Origin: CBDIHP01 sp965279195
GTDB lineage: Bacteria > Planctomycetota > Planctomycetia > Isosphaerales > Isosphaeraceae
Reading direction: 5' to 3'
Length of the DNA: 64,000 nt
Assembly: GCA_965279195.1 (NCBI GenBank)
Contig: CBDIHP010000035.1
Span: forward strand, 62,001 to 126,000
Shown: piece after piece, positions 18,006 to 27,013 of the stretch
How positions within the stretch are numbered: the first letter of the stretch is position 1
Layout: every line of letters starts with the position of its first letter
Program-made: the position numbers and the translations under genes
The notes under the pieces: model-generated
The model's database searches: none
The model's input: the letters and a program-made list of their open reading frames with translations, nothing else
Told to the model about the DNA's origin: nothing

Positions 18006-18144
18006 GGAGTGCGGCAGCGAGCGTCCGCTCCTGCCCGGCGGGAGCTTGCTCCCGAGAATTCCGATCGGGTCGCCATCAATCCCTTCGATCTCGCACGCGG
18101 AGCAAGCTCCGCGAGAACCCAGCGGAAGCGAGCTTCCGCACTCC
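18006..18144. repeat. Family A palindromic repeat, copy A4
   Basis: An intact copy: the left arm starts GGAGTGCGGCAGCGAGC and the right arm ends GCTTCCGCACTCC. Internal hairpins GCGGGAGCTTGCTCCCG and GCGGAGCAAGCTCCGCG are visible. It lies between two minus-strand genes. Confidence 0.88.
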
Positions 18145-18162
18145 CCGCCTTCGCCAGGCGTG

Positions 18163-20550
18163 TTACGCCCGGCGGTGCTCCCGGATCCGCGCCAGGGCGC
18201 GTTCGAGGTCTTCCCAGGTGACGGGCTTGGCGAGGTAGCCGTCGACGCCCGCCTCGCCGATCCGGCGCTGGTTGACGATCGAGACGTCGCCGGTCAGGGC
18301 GAGCACCGGCAGATCCTTGAGCCGAGGGTTGGAGCGGATCGCCCGGGTGGCGGCGATGCCATCCATCTCGGGCATGTTCACATCCATCAGCACGAGGATC
18401 GGCTCGGTGGCCTCGAGCGAATCCATGAGCTGCCGGCCGTTCTCGACCTCGACGGCGTTGTATCCCACCCGGCGCAGGAGTCGGGCGAGCATGCGGCGGC
18501 TGTCGGCGTGGTCCTCGGCGACGATGATCGTGCCGACGCCGGCGGTCGGGTTGGGAGTCACAGTGGGGGGTGGGGTGTCGGCCTGGCGGGTGACTCGCGA
18601 GGCGGACAGGCGGAGGGTGAACCGCGAGCCCTTGCCGGGCGTGCTCCGCAGCTCGATCGCCCCGCCGAGCACGGCCGCGAGCCGCTGGCAGATCGCCAGG
18701 CCCAGGCCGGTGCCCTCGGTCCGGGGACGGTGGGGGTTATTCAGGACGGTGAACTCGTCGAAGATCCGCCCCTGATCCTCCTCGGCGATCCCTGGGCCCG
18801 TGTCCTCCACGTCCACACGGATCGCGTCGACATCCAGCCGTGCCGTGAGCGTGATCGTCCCTCGCTCGGTGTAGCGCAACGCGTTCGTGAGCAGGTTCGC
18901 GAGGATCTGCTTGAATTTGGATCGGTCGGTCTGGAGCCAGGCGTCGCCGAGTTCGTCGGGGTCGAAGACGATCCGCAGGCCCTTGTCGCGCGCCTGGAGT
19001 TCGACGCTGGAGAGGCACTCGGCGAGCGTCGGGACCAGGGGGAACCGCGACTCCTCCGACTCCGCCACGCCCGAATCGAGCCGGCTGAGGTCGAGCAGGT
19101 CGCCGAACAGGTCGAGCACGTTCCGCACCGAGTCGCGGATCATCCGCAGGCTTTCGGAGATTTCCCGATCCGAATGCGCCTGGGGGAATTGATCCTCCAG
19201 GAGCCTCGTGGCCAGGACGACCGCGTTGAGCGGCGTCCGGGCGTCGTGCGACAGGGCCGACATGACCCGCGACTTGTGCCGGGACGTCCGTTCGAGTTCC
19301 TCCTCCAGCTCGATGCGGGAGGTGATGTCGACGCTCGAACCGAGGTAGCCCATCAGCCCGCCCTGGGCGTCGAAGTAGGGGCCGCCGTGGTCGGTGATCC
19401 AGCGATAGACCCCGTCGCGGCGACGGAGGCGGTAGATCCGCTCGAACGACCGGCGGTGCGACAGTGCGTCGAGGAAGGTCGCCTCGCAGGCGTCCCGGTC
19501 CTCGGGGTGGACGTCGTCGAGCCAGCCCCGGGCGATCAGGTCCTCATTCGACCGGCCCACGAACTCGACCCAGGTCGGGTTGAAGTAGTCGCACGAGCCG
19601 GTCCTGTCGGCCCGCCAGACCATCACCGGAGAGCTCTCGACGAGGTTGCGGAACTGGGTCTCCGAGGCCGCCAGCTCGCGTTCGAGCCGCTTCCGCTCGG
19701 TGATGTTCTGGACGACGATCACCGCGCCGACCACCTGGCCCTCGGCGAGGGCCAGGGGCGCGGCGTTCACGGTCACCACGCGCGTCCCGGCCGGGGTGTT
19801 CCAGAGGATCTCCTCCTGCTCGACGACCTCGCCCTTGAGGGCCCGGAACGACGGGCGCTGCTCGGGGGTATAGGCGACCCCCGACGGGGTGCGGAAGTCG
19901 CGCATGTCGGCCGGCTGACGGACGTTGTGGATCCCGACGGTCTCCTTCGCGTTCTCCCCCTGGAGCCGCTGGGCTTCGCGGTTCATCGCGATGACCGTCC
20001 CCTCGGCGTTCACGACCCAGACGCCCACGGGGAGGTTGTCGAGCACCGTCCGGAGCTTGATCTGCTCGCTCCGCGCGTCGGCCTCGCGGACCTCCAGCAT
20101 GGCCCGGGTGCTGGTGCTCTCGCGCCGGGTTTCCTCCTCGAACTGCCTCACCGACTCGGCCGTGGCCTCGTCGAGGACGTCGTCGACGACCTGGAGGGCC
20201 CACTCGATGGCGTCGGGCTGGAAGTCGTTCTTGAGGGAGAACTTCCAGGTGACCCGGCTCAGGGTGGCGCGGAGGTGCGACAGCTCGCGGACGACGGCGG
20301 CGATGTCGTAGCCTCGGACCCAGCGGTGCCGGCCGTGCTTGCGGCCCTCGTCCTCGACGGGCACCTCCCGGCCCCGGAGTCGATCGGCCAGGCGGTCGAG
20401 GACCTCGGGGATGTGGTCGGCGAAGTCGTAGTCGCTGAGTTCCTCGGCGACCGGGACGTTCCCCTGACGCTCGACGGAATCCCGCCAGAGCGAGATCAGG
20501 CCGTCCGTGTGGCGATCAAGGTGGTCCGCCAGGATGGCGGTCTGGCTCAT
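18163..20550 (-). CDS. Hybrid sensor histidine kinase with RsbRD-like N-domain, two PAS and a receiver
   Basis: 795 residues. Domains in order: a helical N-terminal domain (about 1-110) that resembles the RsbRD N-terminal sensor; a helical linker; PAS 1 (about 165-285, LDNLPVGVWVVNAEG); PAS 2 with PAC (about 295-412, VHPEDRDACEATFL ... GYLGSSVDIT). Then HisKA with phospho-acceptor H435 (SALSHDARTPLNAV), and HATPase with NLLTNALRY, DTGPGI and GTGLGLAI. A C-terminal receiver follows with D723 in LMDVNMPEMDG and the lysine in GYLAKPV. It has no transmembrane segment, so it is cytoplasmic. A hybrid kinase normally passes phosphate to a separate Hpt or regulator, and none is adjacent. It is transcribed alone or as the first gene ahead of the epimerase. 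Confidence 0.93.
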   Translation of the reverse strand: MSQTAILADHLDRHTDGLISLWRDSVERQGNVPVAEELSDYDFADHIPEVLDRLADRLRGREVPVEDEGRKHGRHRWVRGYDIAAVVRELSHLRATLSRVTWKFSLKNDFQPDAIEWALQVVDDVLDEATAESVRQFEEETRRESTSTRAMLEVREADARSEQIKLRTVLDNLPVGVWVVNAEGTVIAMNREAQRLQGENAKETVGIHNVRQPADMRDFRTPSGVAYTPEQRPSFRALKGEVVEQEEILWNTPAGTRVVTVNAAPLALAEGQVVGAVIVVQNITERKRLERELAASETQFRNLVESSPVMVWRADRTGSCDYFNPTWVEFVGRSNEDLIARGWLDDVHPEDRDACEATFLDALSHRRSFERIYRLRRRDGVYRWITDHGGPYFDAQGGLMGYLGSSVDITSRIELEEELERTSRHKSRVMSALSHDARTPLNAVVLATRLLEDQFPQAHSDREISESLRMIRDSVRNVLDLFGDLLDLSRLDSGVAESEESRFPLVPTLAECLSSVELQARDKGLRIVFDPDELGDAWLQTDRSKFKQILANLLTNALRYTERGTITLTARLDVDAIRVDVEDTGPGIAEEDQGRIFDEFTVLNNPHRPRTEGTGLGLAICQRLAAVLGGAIELRSTPGKGSRFTLRLSASRVTRQADTPPPTVTPNPTAGVGTIIVAEDHADSRRMLARLLRRVGYNAVEVENGRQLMDSLEATEPILVLMDVNMPEMDGIAATRAIRSNPRLKDLPVLALTGDVSIVNQRRIGEAGVDGYLAKPVTWEDLERALARIREHRRA

Positions 20551-20723
20551 AGTGCCTCGGCTCGCGATGTCACAGCGTCGTAGCTGACCTGGGGGCCGAC
20601 CGTCGGCATCCGGCCAACGAGATGATCTTAGGCCCCGATCGGGGCACGGACAGGGCGTATACAGGACAGATTTTCAGATGAACTCAGTATCACGCCCCGA
20701 CGCTTTGGGCGTCAAGGGCCGAT

Positions 20724-21983
20724 TCAACGCCCGGCGCGATGGAACACGCAGTGGTCCAGCCGGACGACCTCGAACAGCCGATCATGCAAGACCTGTTCCA
20801 GATAATCGAGGTCGCCGAGGACGTTGGTCGCCGCCATCATCTCGCTCGACGGCTCGGCGGGATCGGGGAACGCGTAAATCGCCGCCAGCCGCTCCGATAA
20901 CGGCGGATGCGAGGCGTCATGATCGGCGGATTCCTGCGTCATCGCGGCCACCCGCAGGGCGAGCAGCAGCGAGTCCGGCAGGCGGTTCCAGAAGGCGCGG
21001 AAGAACTCGTAGAAGTTGGGCGCGTCCTCGGGCATGTCGTCGGGGTCGTGATTGTCGAGCACCTCGCGGAACAGGGGCTGCACCACGGCGACCTTGACGA
21101 GCGCCGACACCGCCACCGAGCCGCCCGAGATCGAACCGGCCGAGCGGTCCGCGCGGGCCTCCTGGCCCCGGGCGATCGGCACGACGAGCCCCGAGGCGAT
21201 CCGGTGGCAGAACTCGGCCCACGCCCCCAGCGGGCCCCAGAGCCCGCCCGGCCCGGCGTCCTCGATCGCGAATCCGAGCGACTCGACGAATCGGATCGAC
21301 TTCGCCGCCCAGGTCGCGTCACCCTTTGCCAGATGCGCCAGCTCGTGTGCCAGCACAGCGCGCAGCTCGGACAGCGTCAACACGGGCAGGAGCGGCATCC
21401 CCACCAGCAACGCCCGGCCTCGCTCCCAGGCCAGCAAGCCGCAGCAAGGGAGGAACGCCAGGCGGATCTCCTCCGGCGGCTTGATCCCCAGGCGTCGGGA
21501 GACGTCCGACACCATCTCGAACAGCGCGGGCGCGTCGAGTCGGCCAAGCACCAGGCCGAGGTCGGCGTCGGGGTTTCGCGACCGGGGCGCGACCCAGATG
21601 CCCCCGAGCCGGGCGACGACCCCGCGCCAGGAGGTGATGCGGTCGTGCAGCCAGCCGTTGCCGACGGGCACGAAGCCTCCCACGAGCAGGAGCACGACTG
21701 CGCCCAGGATCACGCCTGCGCGGTAGATCGGCGGGATGATCCGCAGCCAGAACCCGCGGACCCAGAGCCCCAGCCCGGAGAGGGTCGGCTCCGGGGGCGA
21801 CTCGCGGGGCAGGGGGGCCTTGCCGTTCGTGCCGTTGGCCCCGACCCGGGGACGGGCGAGGAAGGTCTCCCGGCAGTGGGGGCAGATCAGCCGGTGCGCA
21901 TCCTCGGCCCGCTCCTCGAGCGCCTCCAGGGGCGTCGAGCAGGTGGGACAACGCAACCCGCCGGGCGGGCTCGCCTGGGCCAT
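20724..21983 (-). CDS. Membrane M48-family zinc metalloprotease with zinc ribbon
   Basis: 419 residues from ATG 21983, with GGGGAG upstream; an ATG at 22025 is possible but lies next to operator site 1. The N-terminus has a zinc ribbon (CPTC ... CPHC, residues about 12-36), then a transmembrane segment (IYRAGVILGAVVLLLVGGFVPVG). The M48 domain follows with catalytic HELAH in AVLAHELAHLAKGD and downstream EARAD supplying the third ligand. It is divergent from a BlaI/MecI-type repressor, with two dyad operators between them. In bla/mec-like systems the partner is usually an M56 sensor protease (BlaR1); here an M48 protease takes that place. Expected role: membrane protein quality control or stress proteolysis. 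Confidence 0.87.
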   Translation of the reverse strand: MAQASPPGGLRCPTCSTPLEALEERAEDAHRLICPHCRETFLARPRVGANGTNGKAPLPRESPPEPTLSGLGLWVRGFWLRIIPPIYRAGVILGAVVLLLVGGFVPVGNGWLHDRITSWRGVVARLGGIWVAPRSRNPDADLGLVLGRLDAPALFEMVSDVSRRLGIKPPEEIRLAFLPCCGLLAWERGRALLVGMPLLPVLTLSELRAVLAHELAHLAKGDATWAAKSIRFVESLGFAIEDAGPGGLWGPLGAWAEFCHRIASGLVVPIARGQEARADRSAGSISGGSVAVSALVKVAVVQPLFREVLDNHDPDDMPEDAPNFYEFFRAFWNRLPDSLLLALRVAAMTQESADHDASHPPLSERLAAIYAFPDPAEPSSEMMAATNVLGDLDYLEQVLHDRLFEVVRLDHCVFHRAGR

Positions 21984-22019
21984 CCCCACGACTCCCCGGG
22001 ACGATGAATTCCGGAATTT

Positions 22020-22031
22020 TGACAAATGTCA
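22020..22031. promoter_or_regulatory. BlaI-type operator, site 1
   Basis: The perfect dyad TGACA-AA-TGTCA contains the ACA-NN-TGT core of BlaI/MecI operators. It lies between the protease start and the repressor promoter. Confidence 0.6.
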
Positions 22032-22041
22032 GATGACGGGC

Positions 22042-22071
22042 TTGACTCGCAGACGACAGTTGTCTTAGACT
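22042..22071 (+). promoter_or_regulatory. Promoter of the BlaI-like gene overlapping operator site 2
   Basis: TTGACT (22042-22047) and TAGACT (22066-22071) are separated by 18 bases. A second dyad, GACA-GT-TGTC (22055-22064), sits between the two boxes, an ideal position for repression. Its centre is 34 bp from that of site 1, about three helical turns. Confidence 0.6.
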
Positions 22072-22200
22072 CTTAAGATAACGGCACGGATCGTCCCCGT
22101 CAACGCATGAGACCGGGTCGAACTGTGCCGCTTCCCCCGCCTTCGCCGTGCGCAACGCTGTACGGGCCGCCCGATCCCTACACGGTTTGAGACGATCGTC

Positions 22201-22593
22201 ATGGCCAAACGACCCCCGTCGATCCCCGACTCGGAACTCGACGTCCTCAATGTCCTCTGGGACAAGGGCGAGGCGACCGTCCGCGAGGTGCTCGAGACCC
22301 TCAAGGCGGCCGGCCGGCAGTGGTCCTACGCCACCGTCGCCACCCTCCTCGACCGCCTCGAGAACAAGGGGGTCGTCACCAGCGACCGCAGGGAACTGGC
22401 GTTCGTCTACAAGCCCGCCATCCAGCCGCAGGACGTCCGGCAGAAGCGGGTCCAGAACCTCGTCGACAAGCTCTACCAGGGCGAGCCCGGCCTCCTCGTG
22501 CTCCACCTGCTCAAGTCGCACACGCTGGACGATCAGCAGGCGAAGGAAGTCCGCGCCGTCCTCGACGCGATGAAGAAGGACGGCAAGCCCTAA
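22201..22593 (+). CDS. BlaI/MecI/CopY-family transcriptional repressor
   Basis: 130 residues. The N-terminal winged helix is typical: ELDVLNVLWDKGEATVREVLETL, then the recognition region WSYATVATLLDRLENKGVV. The C-terminal helices (VQNLVDKLYQGEPGLLVLHLL) form the dimerisation and protease-cleavage region of this family. It likely represses itself and the divergent M48 protease through the dyads at 22020 and 22055. Induction by proteolysis is known for BlaI/MecI; whether that applies here is unknown. No beta-lactamase or PBP gene is near. Confidence 0.92.
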   Translation: MAKRPPSIPDSELDVLNVLWDKGEATVREVLETLKAAGRQWSYATVATLLDRLENKGVVTSDRRELAFVYKPAIQPQDVRQKRVQNLVDKLYQGEPGLLVLHLLKSHTLDDQQAKEVRAVLDAMKKDGKP

Positions 22594-22771
22594 GCTTGAC
22601 CGTCACCCATCTGTTCGCCGGCCCTCGCGACTTCTTCACGACTTTCGCGAGAATTCGGTACGACCGATCGCAGGCCCCCGGGACGCTCGCCCCGGGGGAT
22701 CCCATCTCCGTCCGCTCGCCCGTCCCACAACCCGAACGGATCGCCACCGCTCGCCACGGGAGGATTCCAGC

Positions 22772-24109
22772 ATGGCCGAGACGTCGAAACTCAGGCCCGC
22801 GCACCTCGTTGCGCTCCTGATCCTCGCCCCCCCCGCCTGGAAGGCTTACGAGTCTTACGCCAACCGGCCGGGCGACCGCCCGCTCGACGCGCAGAACGTC
22901 GCGGCCGGCAAGGAACTGTTCGAGCACAAGTTCGTCGCCAACGACCCGCTCACCAGCGGCGACGGCCTCGGCCCCGTCTTCAATGCCGCCTCGTGCGTCG
23001 ACTGCCACTTCCAGGGCGGATCCGGCGGCGGCGGCCCGGTCGACAAGAACGTCACGGTCTACGGCGTCCCCGCCACCCCCGAGCGGACCAAGGACAAGTT
23101 CCCGCTCATCGGCGTGATCCACCAGAAGGCGGTCAAGCCGGAGTACCAGGAACTCCTCTCGATGGCCGCCCCCGGGCTCCCCGGGACCGCGTCGATCCCG
23201 CTGGCGAAGCTGGTCGACCGCTCGGTGACGATCCCGGCCGGCGTCTCGGTCACTCAGCGCAACACGCCGGCCCTGTTCGGCGATGGGTTGCTCGACAACA
23301 TCACCGACGAGGCGCTGCACGCCGAGCAGCGTCGCAACAGCACGCTCGCCCGGGCCGTCGGTCTGAGCCGCGCCAAGGACACCAAGATCCGCGGCCGCGT
23401 CGCCCGGCTGCCGGACGGCCGCCTCGGCCGGTTCGGCTGGAAGGCCGAGTTCGCCTCGCTGTCCGACTTCGTCCGGGCCGCCTGCGCCAACGAGCTGGGG
23501 CTCTCGAACCCCACCCGCCCCCAGGCGACCCCGCTCGGCCGCCGGACCTACGTCGCCAAGGGGCCGGACCTCACCGAGGCCCAGTGCGACCTGATGACGG
23601 ACTTCCTCCGCGACCTGCCCGCCCCGCGCCAGGTCTTGCCGGCCGAGCCTACCGCCCGGGCCCACGCCGAGCGCGGCGAGACGCTGTTCAAGGAAATCGG
23701 CTGCGCCGACTGCCACGTCCCCGACCTCGGCCCGATCAAAGGGTTCTACTCGAACCTCCTGCTGCATGACCTGGGCGCCGACCTCAGCTCGGCGACCGGC
23801 TACTACGGCGCCCCGCCGCCCCCGCCCGCCGGCGGCTCGAAGGGCACGCCCGAGGCCGTCGCCAGCGAGTGGAAGACCCCTCCGCTCTGGGGCGTCGCCG
23901 ACTCCGGCCCCTACCTCCACGACGGCCGCGCCGAGACCCTCGACGTCGCCATCCAGCTCCACGGCGGCGAGGCCTCCGACGTCACCAAGCGTTACGAGCA
24001 GCTCCCCGAGAAGGATCAGGACGCCCTCGTGGCCTTCCTCAAGACCCTCCGCGCCCCCGGCCCCGCTGAGAAGGCCGAGGCCGGCGGACGCATCGCCGAC
24101 AACCGCTGA
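22772..24109 (+). CDS. Di-heme cytochrome c oxidoreductase (DUF1111/thiol oxidoreductase-like)
   Basis: 445 residues. An N-terminal hydrophobic anchor (LVALLILAPPAWKAY) is followed by two heme c sites: CVDCH near residue 72 and CADCH near residue 312. Between them is the family segment RNTPALFGDGLLDNI, and at the end WKTPPLWGVADSGPYLHDGRAETL, the MauG/DUF1111 di-heme peroxidase pattern. It is located in the periplasm, anchored by the N-terminus. Related enzymes reduce peroxide or oxidise proteins or thiols. It follows the repressor gene by 178 bases on the same strand and may belong to the same stress response, but there is no visible operator. Confidence 0.88.
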   Translation: MAETSKLRPAHLVALLILAPPAWKAYESYANRPGDRPLDAQNVAAGKELFEHKFVANDPLTSGDGLGPVFNAASCVDCHFQGGSGGGGPVDKNVTVYGVPATPERTKDKFPLIGVIHQKAVKPEYQELLSMAAPGLPGTASIPLAKLVDRSVTIPAGVSVTQRNTPALFGDGLLDNITDEALHAEQRRNSTLARAVGLSRAKDTKIRGRVARLPDGRLGRFGWKAEFASLSDFVRAACANELGLSNPTRPQATPLGRRTYVAKGPDLTEAQCDLMTDFLRDLPAPRQVLPAEPTARAHAERGETLFKEIGCADCHVPDLGPIKGFYSNLLLHDLGADLSSATGYYGAPPPPPAGGSKGTPEAVASEWKTPPLWGVADSGPYLHDGRAETLDVAIQLHGGEASDVTKRYEQLPEKDQDALVAFLKTLRAPGPAEKAEAGGRIADNR

Positions 24110-24175
24110 ATCCCCCCCTGCGGATGGGTGGAGATCCCGCCCCTCCACAGGATTTGCCCCGACGCGACGACTCGC

Positions 24176-24302
24176 CGGGCGCGGGTCGGAAGCCCTGGGC
24201 GCTCGTCGGAGGCGCCGGGTACTGGTCGAAGGCGCTGGGCGCGGGTCTCCTGACCTTGCCCTCGCCACGCCTCACCACCCAATCGGGTCTCCAGACCCTT
24301 CG
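24176..24302. repeat. Family B repeat, partial copy B2
   Basis: Left half only: repeated edge units (GCGCCGGGTACTGG, GGCGCTGGGCGCGGGTCTCC) and one inner arm TCGGGTCTCCAGACCC. It occupies the middle of the 24110-24443 gap between two plus-strand genes; nothing else is seen there. Confidence 0.75.
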
Positions 24303-24443
24303 GCACAGGCCCCGCCCGCGATTCCCTCTCCCGCTAACGACCAGCCACGGCAACCGTCGCACTGGTAACGCCCGTGGCACACGAACCGGCTCCAAACACG
24401 TCGAGGTGTTTGGATTCGTTCCTGGCACTCATCAGGGTTCCGG

Positions 24444-25574
24444 ATGTCCTCAACCGCGCCGGTGATCGTCTGCGAGTGCGGATTCCGGCTCCGGGCCGCC
24501 GGGGCGACGCCCGGCCGGGTCGGCCGCTGTCCGCGCTGCCTGGCCACCATCACCATCCCAAAGGCGGACGAGCCGGAACCCGAGCCCGAAATCGTCGAGG
24601 AACCAGCCCCTCCTCCCCCGCGCGGCCGCCCGAGGGTCTTCAACGAGGGATACGACCGCCCCGCGAAGTCCCGAAACCGGCCCGCTCCCGAGGTGGCCGG
24701 GGCCGCCACCTCGTTCTCGGCCAACGTCGAACACCCGACCGTCCGCTCCAAGCCCGAACTCGCGCCGTTCAAGGACGGACTGATCGCCACGCCGAAGTCG
24801 CTCGAAGCCAACTTCTTCGAGAGCCTGAAATACCCCCTCTGGGGCGCGGCCGGCGTGCAGATGCTCACGCTGATGCCGACCCTCCTCTGGATCACCAGCC
24901 TCCCGAGCGTCGTCCTGACACAGGCGATCGTCAACAGCGCGAGCTACCGCCTGCCGGCGTACGTCCTGATGCTGCCATTCTCGCTGGGCTCGCTGTACCT
25001 GCTCGGCCACGTCCTCTACTTCCTGGGCGAGGTCCTGACGACCAGCAGTTGCGGGGAGATCCACGTCCCCCGCCGCCCTCCCTGGGATGTCGACACCATC
25101 CGGCGCTGCACGATCCGGTGGACGGTCTCGATGCTGATCGGCTGCGGTATCGGCTGGTTCCCCGCCGCGGCCTACTGGGTCGAGTTCGGGGGCGAGTCGT
25201 GGGCCGACCGCATGATCATCGCCAACCTGATGTCCGTCGGCGGGGCCTACTCGATCATGGCGCTGCTCGCGAGCCTGCTCTTCGACGACCCGCTCGCCGC
25301 GAACCCGTTCACAGTCGTCCCGGCCCTGAGACGCGCGGGGTGGGCGTTCGCCGGGCCTTGCATCCTGGTCGCGGGCGCGGGGTCGGTGCTCTACTGGCTG
25401 CTGAGCACGGTCACGACCTCGGACAACCCGGCGGTCGCGGGCTTCGGACTGTGGTTCTTCTGGGTGATCGCGATCTACACGGCGACCATCCTGTTCCGAC
25501 GCCTGGGGCTGTTCTGCCACGAGCGGCGGGTCCGCGACCTCTGGTTCCCGGACCGGCCCCGGATCGGCAGATAA
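24444..25574 (+). CDS. Polytopic membrane protein with N-terminal zinc ribbon (paralogue 1)
   Basis: 376 residues. It begins with a small zinc ribbon (C-E-C-G ... GRCPRC, residues about 10-34), then a proline/glutamate-rich linker of about 80 residues. After that come roughly seven hydrophobic segments from residue 130 on. It shares with the next gene the stretch WFPAAAYW ... ANLMSVGGAY ... LAANPFTVV, showing tandem duplication. No transport or enzyme signature is recognised. The zinc-ribbon-plus-membrane layout is frequent in planctomycetes. Start at 24444 is supported by the conserved ribbon; no strong ribosome binding site is evident. Confidence 0.75.
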   Translation: MSSTAPVIVCECGFRLRAAGATPGRVGRCPRCLATITIPKADEPEPEPEIVEEPAPPPPRGRPRVFNEGYDRPAKSRNRPAPEVAGAATSFSANVEHPTVRSKPELAPFKDGLIATPKSLEANFFESLKYPLWGAAGVQMLTLMPTLLWITSLPSVVLTQAIVNSASYRLPAYVLMLPFSLGSLYLLGHVLYFLGEVLTTSSCGEIHVPRRPPWDVDTIRRCTIRWTVSMLIGCGIGWFPAAAYWVEFGGESWADRMIIANLMSVGGAYSIMALLASLLFDDPLAANPFTVVPALRRAGWAFAGPCILVAGAGSVLYWLLSTVTTSDNPAVAGFGLWFFWVIAIYTATILFRRLGLFCHERRVRDLWFPDRPRIGR

Positions 25575-25661
25575 CCCGCGTCGGTGTTGTCCCCCCGGTC
25601 CCGGCCGGGGTACAACGGATCCTTTGGGCGATCGGCCGACCGGACGGATCAGGGCGACTCG

Positions 25662-26543
25662 ATGGGCAGCTCAGGCGCGGGCGTCGGCAGGAAGATCTCG
25701 TCGATCCCCGTCGGGTTCGATTCCGAAGGCCGCCCGATCCGACGCCGGAGGCGCAGGAAGCCCCCGACCCTCGGCGAGTGCCTCCTGTACCCCATCCTCG
25801 ACGGCCCGGCCGTGGGCCTGATGGTCGCCTTCCCGCCGTTCCTGACCGTCCTCGGCATCCCCGTCCTCGACTTCGCCGTCCACTTCACCGAGAAGGACGC
25901 CCTCAACCCCATCAACCTGCTCCTGATCCCCTTCACGCTGCCGCTGGTCTTCTTCTTCTCGTTTCTGCTCGGCTGGTTCTTCCTGTTCCTGGGCCGCGTC
26001 CTGGCCGCCAGCGCCCTCGGCGAGGAGGACCACCCTCGCTGGCCCAACTGGGACAACCACGAGATCTCCGAAGGGCTCGGCCGCTGGATATGGGCCGGCA
26101 TCTGGGGCCTCGGCCTCGGCGGTTTCCCCGCCGCCATTTACTGGATCAACTGCGGCGACGTCGACTTCGTCGACTGGCTCATCTTCATCGACCTCGCCAT
26201 CCTCGGCGCCTGCTACGCCCAGCTCGCCCTCGTCGCGGCACTGCTGCACGAATCTATCCTGGCGGCAAACCCCTTCTCGGTGGTCGCCGGCATCGGCCGC
26301 ATCGGCTGGGATTACGTCGCCCCCTCGGTCACCACCCTGACCATTCTCGCTCTGAACCTCGGCGCCTGGTACTCCGTCCTAAAGCTCTCCCCCAGCATGG
26401 GCATCGGCCTCCTCGGCTCGTGGGCCTGCTGGACCTTCAGCATGTACAGCCTGACTGCCATCTTCCGCGTCCTCGGCGTGATGTACGACGCCCACGCCAG
26501 CGACCTCGGCTGGTTCCGGCACATCACGTCGTGGAAATACTGA
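25662..26543 (+). CDS. Polytopic membrane protein (paralogue 2)
   Basis: 293 residues from ATG 25662; a GTG 26 codons upstream is less likely. A basic N-terminal stretch (RRRRRRKPPT) precedes about seven hydrophobic segments. The segments GFPAAIYWI, IDLAILGACYAQLALVAALLHESILAANPFSVV and the C-terminal AIFRVLGVMYDAHASDLGWF align with paralogue 1 without its zinc ribbon. The two genes are 87 bases apart and probably co-transcribed. The function is unknown. It is followed by partial repeat B3. Confidence 0.75.
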   Translation: MGSSGAGVGRKISSIPVGFDSEGRPIRRRRRRKPPTLGECLLYPILDGPAVGLMVAFPPFLTVLGIPVLDFAVHFTEKDALNPINLLLIPFTLPLVFFFSFLLGWFFLFLGRVLAASALGEEDHPRWPNWDNHEISEGLGRWIWAGIWGLGLGGFPAAIYWINCGDVDFVDWLIFIDLAILGACYAQLALVAALLHESILAANPFSVVAGIGRIGWDYVAPSVTTLTILALNLGAWYSVLKLSPSMGIGLLGSWACWTFSMYSLTAIFRVLGVMYDAHASDLGWFRHITSWKY

Positions 26544-26549
26544 GACGGA

Positions 26550-26644
26550 CGCGCTGGGGGCGGGTCGGAAGCGCCGGGCGCGGGTCTCCAGACCCCGCCC
26601 CAACATCCGCCGCGCCGTACCACCCAATCGGGTCTCCAGACCCA
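26550..26644. repeat. Family B repeat, partial copy B3
   Basis: A left half-element like B2: CGCGGGTCTCCAGACCCCGCCCC and TCGGGTCTCCAGACCC, ending at a CACCGCCCACC remnant of edge motif C. Confidence 0.75.
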
Positions 26645-26758
26645 CCGCCCACCAACCCCTCGCACCTCCGCATCCCCGAGATCATCACCCGATCTCACCG
26701 GTCCAGCCCGTGGCGAACGAATCGGCCTCGATCAAAGACTATATTGCGCGTTCGTTCG

Positions 26759-27013
26759 TCACAGGCCGGCGTCCTCGGAAAGCTCCACGAAGCGCCCCCC
26801 CCTGAGCACGAATCTCCCTTCGACGGCGTCCTTCCCGATCGTCAGCCTCCAGGTGGCCTCCGCCCGTTCCCGGCCAGGGTCGAAATACCAGCCGTTCTGA
26901 AAGGCCGTTCCCACGATCGACCGGGGATCCCTGGAGTCCAGCCGGATGCTCACCGCGTCCGGCAACTCGCCCGGACGATAGCGATCCGCAAGGTGGTTCG
27001 CGAAGTAATGCAT
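26759..27013 (-). CDS. Small hypothetical protein (84 aa)
   Basis: 84 residues from ATG 27013 with GAGGAG about 13 bases upstream. The sequence (MHYFANHLADRYRP ... DAVSIRLDSRDPRSIVGTAFQNGW) has protein-like composition, with alternating strands near the end (ATWRLTIGKDAVEGRFVLRGGRFVEL). The frame is open for 82 more codons upstream, but these are low-quality. No family is recognised. It stands alone between repeat B3 and the tRNA gene on the opposite strand. Confidence 0.6.
   Translation of the reverse strand: MHYFANHLADRYRPGELPDAVSIRLDSRDPRSIVGTAFQNGWYFDPGRERAEATWRLTIGKDAVEGRFVLRGGRFVELSEDAGL

Noticed and set aside
17938..20583. 881-codon frame on the plus strand opposite the histidine kinase
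   Set aside because: Composition is typical of an antisense shadow; the kinase on the other strand has all expected motifs.
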